Shown here: positions 59,629 to 64,000 of the stretch, in pieces
Numbering within the stretch: the first letter of the stretch is position 1
How the letters are laid out: the number at the start of each line of letters is the position of its first letter
Assembly: GCF_019400745.1 (NCBI RefSeq)
Contig: NZ_WJIB01000005.1
Location: 1 to 64,000, forward strand
DNA from: Cohnella sp. CFH 77786
GTDB lineage: Bacteria; Bacillota; Bacilli; Paenibacillales; Paenibacillaceae
Reading direction: 5' to 3'
Length of the DNA: 64,000 bases
The notes under the pieces: generated by a model
Told to the model about the DNA's origin: nothing
The model's database searches: none
What the model saw: the letters and a program-made list of their open reading frames with translations, nothing else
Program-made: the position numbers and the translations under genes

Positions 59629-60324
59629 ATGGAGATTATTTATCATGGCCATTCCTGCGTCCAAATCGTCACGAACGGCAAATCGCTCCTCATTGATCCG
59701 TTTCTGAGAGGCAATCCGATCGCGGTCACGAAACCGGAAGACATCCGAGCCGACTACATCCTGCTCACCCATGCCCATACGGATCATATCCTGGACTGCG
59801 AGCCGATCGCGCGCGCGAACGATGCGACCGTCGTGGCCACCTTCGAGCTGGCCATGTACATGTCCGGGAAGAAGCTCAAAACGATCGACATGAACATCGG
59901 AGGTACGGTCGATCTCGGTTTCGCCAAAGCGAAAATGATCCAGGCATTCCACAGCTCCGGCATTTTCCTGGAGGAAGGGAAGATCATTTACGGCGGCATG
60001 CCGGCGGGCTTCATCATCGAGGCTGAAGGGTTGACCATGCTGCATGCGGGGGATACGGCGCTGTTCTCCGACATGAGAATGATCGGAGACCGGCACCGGA
60101 TCGACGTCGCCTTTCTTCCGATCGGAGACCATTACACGATGGGACCCGACGATGCCCTTCAGGCCGCGGAATGGTTCGGCGCCAAGCTGGTCATTCCGAT
60201 CCACTACAACTCGTTCGCGCCGATCCGCCAGGACGCGGAACGCTTCGTCCTCAGGCTCGAAGCCCAAGGCCGTCAAGGCAAGGTGCTGGCGCCGGGAGAA
60301 TCGCTGCAAATCACGGTCGGGTAA
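59629..60324 (+). CDS. UPF0173 metallo-beta-lactamase-fold hydrolase (YtkL)
   Basis: 231 residues. MEIIYHGHSCVQI at the start, THAHTDHILD (HxHxDH, ~49-58), metal-binding H in FHSSGIFLE, MLHAGDTALF (~147) and IPIHYNSF (~200) complete the dinuclear metal site. UPF0173 members are predicted metal-dependent hydrolases of unknown substrate. GGAGGGAC precedes the ATG. Follows YqkE-like gene by 32 bases. Confidence 0.88.
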   Translation: MEIIYHGHSCVQIVTNGKSLLIDPFLRGNPIAVTKPEDIRADYILLTHAHTDHILDCEPIARANDATVVATFELAMYMSGKKLKTIDMNIGGTVDLGFAKAKMIQAFHSSGIFLEEGKIIYGGMPAGFIIEAEGLTMLHAGDTALFSDMRMIGDRHRIDVAFLPIGDHYTMGPDDALQAAEWFGAKLVIPIHYNSFAPIRQDAERFVLRLEAQGRQGKVLAPGESLQITVG

Positions 60325-60325
60325 C

Positions 60326-60352
60326 GCCGCTAGGGCGTCCCGGTTTTTTTCT
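60326..60352 (+). terminator. possible terminator after the UPF0173 gene
   Basis: A short GCC/GGC stem around GCTAG, followed by GTCCCGG and seven T. Weak stem but strong T-run. Confidence 0.45.
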
Positions 60353-60435
60353 TGCATTCGGGCCTCCCAAACGGGTTGAGATTTTCGCGGGACCGAGCGA
60401 TACTAGACAAAAAACGCGGAGGGAACGATAGCGAA

Positions 60436-61311
60436 ATGAGAGGAACGGGCGGGATTCCGAAGGAGATTATCAAACACAACAGGCAATACCCGATATACAT
60501 CGGCGATACGGCAGGCGTAACGTCCAGCTATCAGAAGCTGCATTGGCACGACGTGCTGGAAATCAATCTGATTAAACGGGGGACAGGCTACTATATCATC
60601 AACGGCCAGAGGATCGAATTTCGGCAGGGAGACATTCTGCTGATCAATTCCAACGATCTTCATTGCGCTTACGAATCGGAGAATCTGGTCATGCTCGTCA
60701 TCACCTTCGACAAGGCCTGGCTCCTCGGCAATCTCCGCTACGACCCGGAAATTCTCAGCCCGTTCCACGAGATGGGAGTCCGCTTCGCGAATCTGCTCGA
60801 CCGTACGCATCCAACCATGCCGGCGCTCCGTTCCATTCTCCTCCAACTGCAGGAGGAACACGCCGGTGAAAGCAGATCCTATGCCTCCATGGTATACGCC
60901 CAGCTGCTTCTGTTCCTGGCCCATGTCAATCGCGATTTTCGCATCCAAGAGCGCAAGAAGCCGAGGGAGACGATGAGCTCCGTGCAACTGGATAAAGTGC
61001 GGTCCGCGGTACAAGCCATGGAAGAGCGCTATTCGCACCCGTGGACGCTGGAGGAGCTCGCTTCGCTCGTCTTCTTGAGCCCGTCCAGATTCAGCGAAAT
61101 TTTCCGCCGGGGAGTCGGCATGGCGCCGATGGAGTACCTCATCCGTATCAGGCTGGAGCAGGCCATGTCGCTTCTCGAAACCACGAATCAGAAAATTACG
61201 GAGGTCGCGCTGGAATGCGGTTTTCGAAGCTTGTCCAACTTTAATCGGCTGTACAAGCAGCATATCGGAGTCCCTCCGAGAAGGACCAAGGCAAACATTT
61301 TCAAACATTAG
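60436..61311 (+). CDS. AraC family regulator of the sugar ABC operon
   Basis: 291 residues. N-terminal cupin ~20-150 (LHWHDVLEINLIKRGTGYYI; DILLINSNDLHCAYES). C-terminal HTH_18 ~190-285 (WTLEELASLVFLSPSRFSEI; ITEVALECGFRSLSNFNRLY). GGAGGGAAC precedes ATG 60436. Immediately upstream of an Lpl-type ABC transporter operon, which it probably activates in response to the transported oligosaccharide. Confidence 0.88.
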   Translation: MRGTGGIPKEIIKHNRQYPIYIGDTAGVTSSYQKLHWHDVLEINLIKRGTGYYIINGQRIEFRQGDILLINSNDLHCAYESENLVMLVITFDKAWLLGNLRYDPEILSPFHEMGVRFANLLDRTHPTMPALRSILLQLQEEHAGESRSYASMVYAQLLLFLAHVNRDFRIQERKKPRETMSSVQLDKVRSAVQAMEERYSHPWTLEELASLVFLSPSRFSEIFRRGVGMAPMEYLIRIRLEQAMSLLETTNQKITEVALECGFRSLSNFNRLYKQHIGVPPRRTKANIFKH

Positions 61312-61426
61312 TAAGATAGCGTAAGTTTTCCGTCGTTTTGGCGGAGAAAACCCCGATTGTTACCGGTAGAATGCAAGAAGAAAGAGGGCATTTTACATGG
61401 TGATAACAATTCGGGAGGTCGGACGT

Positions 61427-62383
61427 ATGCCGCAAAAATCCGCTACATCTATTGAACGGCAGCCATCCGGAAAGCCCGGCAACGTCCGGAGATGGCTCCG
61501 GCAGTGGGATATTCAGCTCATGGTTCTTCCCGCCATGCTCTTCATTCTCGTCTTCCACTACATCCCCATGTACGGCGTTATGACCGCGTTTCAAGACTAC
61601 AGCCTCTTCAAAGGGTTTGTGCACAGCCCTTGGGTCGGATTCAAGCACTTCGAGATGTTTTTCGGCGCTCCCGTCTTCGGCACGGTCATGCGCAACACTC
61701 TGGTGATCAGCTTGCTGAAATTGATCGTCGGATTCCCCGCCCCGATTGTTCTCGCCCTCTTGCTGAACGAGGTTCGGAACCGCGCCTTCAAGCGGACGAT
61801 CCAGACCGTCAGCTACTTGCCCCATTTCCTGTCCTGGGTCATCGTGTCCGGATTCGCGGTCTCCATGCTCTCCACGGACAACGGAAGCGTGAACATCCTT
61901 CTGGAAAAACTCCGTCTGATCGACGAACCGATCCGTTTCCTGTCGATGCCCGAATATTTCTGGGCGATTCTCGTCACGACGGGCGTGTGGAAAGAGATCG
62001 GCTTTGCTTCCATCGTGTATCTGGCCGCCATCGCAGGCGTCGATCCGCATCTGTATGAAGCCGCTTCCATGGACGGAGCCAGCCGATTCAAACAGATGTA
62101 CAAGATCACGCTTCCCTCCATGATGCCGGTGATCGCCGTTTTCTTCATCCTCGCCGTCGGAAATCTGCTGAACGCGGGCTTCGAGGATATTCTCCTGCTC
62201 GGTTCCAATCCGATTCTTCGCGATGTGAGCGACGTGCTGGATACGTACGTGTACCGGATCGGAATCGAGAACTCGCGCTATTCTTACGCGACGGCCGCGG
62301 GTCTGTTCAAAGCTGCGCTTAGCGTCGCGCTGCTCGCCGGCGCCAACTATATCGCCCGCAGATCGGGGAACAGCCTGTGGTAA
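61427..62383 (+). CDS. ABC transporter permease (LplB/UgpA type)
   Basis: 318 residues, six transmembrane segments. MYGVMTAFQDYSLFKGF near the N-terminus (typical of LplB), and the EAA cytoplasmic loop EAASMDGASRFKQMYKITLPSM at ~217-238 that contacts the ATPase. ATG 61427 is chosen because GGGAGGTCGG precedes it; an ATG at 61397 is possible. First structural gene of the operon. It forms the channel with the 62405 product for oligosaccharide import. Confidence 0.88.
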   Translation: MPQKSATSIERQPSGKPGNVRRWLRQWDIQLMVLPAMLFILVFHYIPMYGVMTAFQDYSLFKGFVHSPWVGFKHFEMFFGAPVFGTVMRNTLVISLLKLIVGFPAPIVLALLLNEVRNRAFKRTIQTVSYLPHFLSWVIVSGFAVSMLSTDNGSVNILLEKLRLIDEPIRFLSMPEYFWAILVTTGVWKEIGFASIVYLAAIAGVDPHLYEAASMDGASRFKQMYKITLPSMMPVIAVFFILAVGNLLNAGFEDILLLGSNPILRDVSDVLDTYVYRIGIENSRYSYATAAGLFKAALSVALLAGANYIARRSGNSLW

Positions 62384-62404
62384 CGGAAGAGAGGGGTTCT
62401 GCGC

Positions 62405-63298
62405 ATGAAACGGTCGGCTAGCGACAAGACGTTGTCCATTTTCATCTACGCCGTGCTTGGCATTCTCGGGTTTGCGGCTTTCTATCCGTTCTGGAACGCG
62501 GCCGTCATCTCCTTCAATTCCGGCGCGGATACGATGAAAGGCGGAATCACGTTCTGGCCCCGGTCATTCTCGCTGGAGAATTACGAGGTCGTCTTCCGGG
62601 ACGAACGTCTGGTGAACGGTTTCGTCATCTCCGTGCTGCGGACGGCGGTCGGAACGATCGGCTCCATCCTGGCGACTTCCGTCTTTGCATACGGGATGAC
62701 CAGGCGGGAATTGATCGGCAAGAAGTTCTATATGATCGCCTGCATCGTCACGATGTATTTCAGCGGCGGTCTCGTTCCGAGCTACCTGCTGATTCGGGAG
62801 CTGGGACTGATGGATACGTTCTGGGTAATGGTCATACCCGGGATGGTCAGCGTTTGGAACATGATCGTGTTCCGCGCGTTTTTCCAAGGCATGCCTTCCG
62901 GCCTAGAGGAGTCCGCGAAGATCGACGGCAGCTCGAATTGGGGCGTGCTGTTCCGGATCATTCTCCCCTTGTCCGGTCCCGTCATCGCCACGCTGTCGCT
63001 TTTCACCGCCGTCTACCACTGGAACGATTGGTTCGCGCCGAGCATCTATATCTCGAATGTCGATTTATTGCCCATCCAGACGAAGCTTCAGCAGATCTTA
63101 AGCTCGAACATCATGAACGAACAGATGGCCCGGATGGATTCGTCGGCGAGCAGCCATCTGAACCGGATGAGGTCGGTGACGACCCAGTCACTGTCGATGG
63201 CGACCATGATGGTGGCGACCGTTCCGATTCTGTGCGTGTATCCGTTCGTCCAGAAATACTTCGTCAAAGGCGTATTGGTCGGCTCGTTGAAGGAATAA
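62405..63298 (+). CDS. ABC transporter permease (LplC/YtcP, UgpE type)
   Basis: 297 residues, six transmembrane segments. FWNAAVISFNSGADTMKGGI, then FWPRSFSLENYEVVF near the start, MYFSGGLVPSYLLIRELGLM, and the EAA loop (SGLEESAKIDGSSNWGVLFR) at ~160-180. The C-terminus YPFVQKYFVKGVLVGSLKE is characteristic of LplC. 21 bases after the first permease. No ATPase gene is in the window; such systems usually use a shared MsmX-like ATPase. Confidence 0.9.
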   Translation: MKRSASDKTLSIFIYAVLGILGFAAFYPFWNAAVISFNSGADTMKGGITFWPRSFSLENYEVVFRDERLVNGFVISVLRTAVGTIGSILATSVFAYGMTRRELIGKKFYMIACIVTMYFSGGLVPSYLLIRELGLMDTFWVMVIPGMVSVWNMIVFRAFFQGMPSGLEESAKIDGSSNWGVLFRIILPLSGPVIATLSLFTAVYHWNDWFAPSIYISNVDLLPIQTKLQQILSSNIMNEQMARMDSSASSHLNRMRSVTTQSLSMATMMVATVPILCVYPFVQKYFVKGVLVGSLKE

Positions 63299-63366
63299 GC
63301 GTTTCTGCCTGCGGGTTTAAGCGAGAGCTAAACCATAGATGAACATGGGGAAGGGAGTCAGAGCGA

Positions 63367-64000
63367 TGAAATCGGGAAAGAAGAGCGTTCCATGGGTGTT
63401 GACGGCGTTGTTGGCCGCGGTGGTCGTATTGACCGCCTGTTCGAAAAACGAAAATTCGTCCGCCGCTTCGGACAGTCCGGCCGGCCAATCGGCAGGCGGC
63501 GAACCGGCGTCCTCCGGCACGGCTTACGAGCTGGGGAAGGAGCCGCTGGAATTTTCCTTCTACGGCCATTACGACTGGTACACGATGCCGAATTGGGGAG
63601 AAGACTTAGCGACGAAGTGGATCAAGGAGAACAAGAAGGCGAACGTCGTACCGGTCAGCTCCGGAGGCAACGCCAAGCAGAAGCTGAGCACGATGATCGT
63701 GTCCGGCGAGCTGCCCGACGTGATCTGGATGGAGCGCGGTCCCGACGTGGAGAAGCTGCGGTCGGAGGGCCAGCTCGCCGCGTTCGACGATTACCTGGAT
63801 AAATACCCGAATTTGAAAAAATGGGCGGGCGAATCGACGCTGGACATGCTTCGTTCTCCCGACGGCAAGCTGTACCAATTCCCGAACTGGTACACCACTC
63901 AACCGAACGGGAATGCGGGTTATCTGGTCAACAAGAAAATCTATGAGGAACTCGGCTCTCCGAGTCTTGCGACGACGGACGATTTGTATGCCTACCTCAA
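63367..64000 (+). CDS. extracellular solute-binding lipoprotein (LplA/family 1), runs off right edge
   Basis: First 211 residues seen. Lipoprotein signal with lipobox VLTAC (Cys ~24), a Ser/Ala/Gly linker, then YELGKEPLEFSFYGHYDWYT, and GELPDVIWMERGPDVEKLRS (~115-134), as in carbohydrate-binding proteins of Paenibacillus Lpl systems. GLY..., YLVNKKIYEELG precede the edge. It would capture an oligosaccharide and deliver it to the two permeases. ATG 63367 follows AAGGGAG. C-terminal half lies outside the window. Confidence 0.87.

Overview
The window suggests a spore-forming Gram-positive of the Paenibacillaceae (Paenibacillus or Cohnella-like). The evidence is a high-GC chromosome with strong AGGAGG-type ribosome binding sites, frequent TTG/GTG starts, a three-SLH-domain surface protein, lipoboxes on many short secreted proteins, a B. 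subtilis-like intracellular subtilisin, YqkE and YtkL relatives, Amj, Mn-dependent pyrophosphatase, and a polysaccharide ABC operon (AraC, two LplB/LplC-like permeases, lipoprotein) typical of this group. No rRNA, tRNA or CRISPR array was seen.

Layout. 0-2 kb: the left edge of an IS256-family element that has cut off the 5' end of a pyridoxamine-phosphate-oxidase-like gene, then amj and a lipoprotein behind an ECF-sigma-type promoter. 2.3-6.4 kb: a large secreted protein with seven near-identical 101-residue repeats and SLH anchors. 6.5-15 kb: a same-strand run of small soluble enzymes (GNATs, phosphoglycerate-mutase-like phosphatases, Nudix, two HADs, ABM) with several membrane proteins, ending with modA and an msrA-msrB fusion. 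15-17.7 kb: an SgrR-like regulator divergent from three paralogous ~66-residue proteins. 17.8-20.8 kb: aspA and dgt. 20.8-24.3 kb: an AT-rich island with a secreted protein, a lipoprotein and a broken IS1595-type element. 24.3-37 kb: SDR, TetR and its divergent partner, a giant YhcR-like nuclease/5'-nucleotidase, a LigD-type ligase, a TVP38-like membrane protein, an AlkA-like glycosylase, an aldo/keto reductase, an exported flavoprotein and a phosphodiesterase.

37.2-42.9 kb is the most interesting block. It is a Gram-positive counterpart of the E. coli yjfIJKLMC neighbourhood: a Ser/Gly-tailed protein, an ATP-grasp glutathionylspermidine-synthase-like ligase, a lipoprotein and a DUF350 membrane protein on the plus strand; a DUF4178 protein and PspA on the minus strand; and a K+ channel with an RCK domain. 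Both the plus-strand and minus-strand operons carry a near-perfect ECF (sigma-W type) promoter, TGAAAC-N17-CGTA and TGAAAC-N16-CGTA. This supports one envelope-stress response that joins peptide or polyamine ligation, PspA membrane repair and ion flux.

43-50.5 kb: an ECF sigma factor with a SnoaL-like tail, degenerate SRPBCC and penicillin-binding-protein fragments, and a sugar-metabolism operon (Gfo/Idh/MocA dehydrogenase, two TIM-barrel isomerases, AraC regulator, MATE exporter). 50.5-54.9 kb: ppaC, then an overlapping minus-strand pair of intracellular subtilisin and a signal-peptide-less DNA/RNA endonuclease, a ParB-like small protein and an Asp/Glu-racemase-like protein. 55-64 kb: a lipoprotein, a GHL10 glycosidase, an M42 aminopeptidase, GNAT, YqkE, UPF0173, and an Lpl-type sugar ABC operon that runs off the right edge.

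All assignments come from reading the sequence and recalling families; no search was run.
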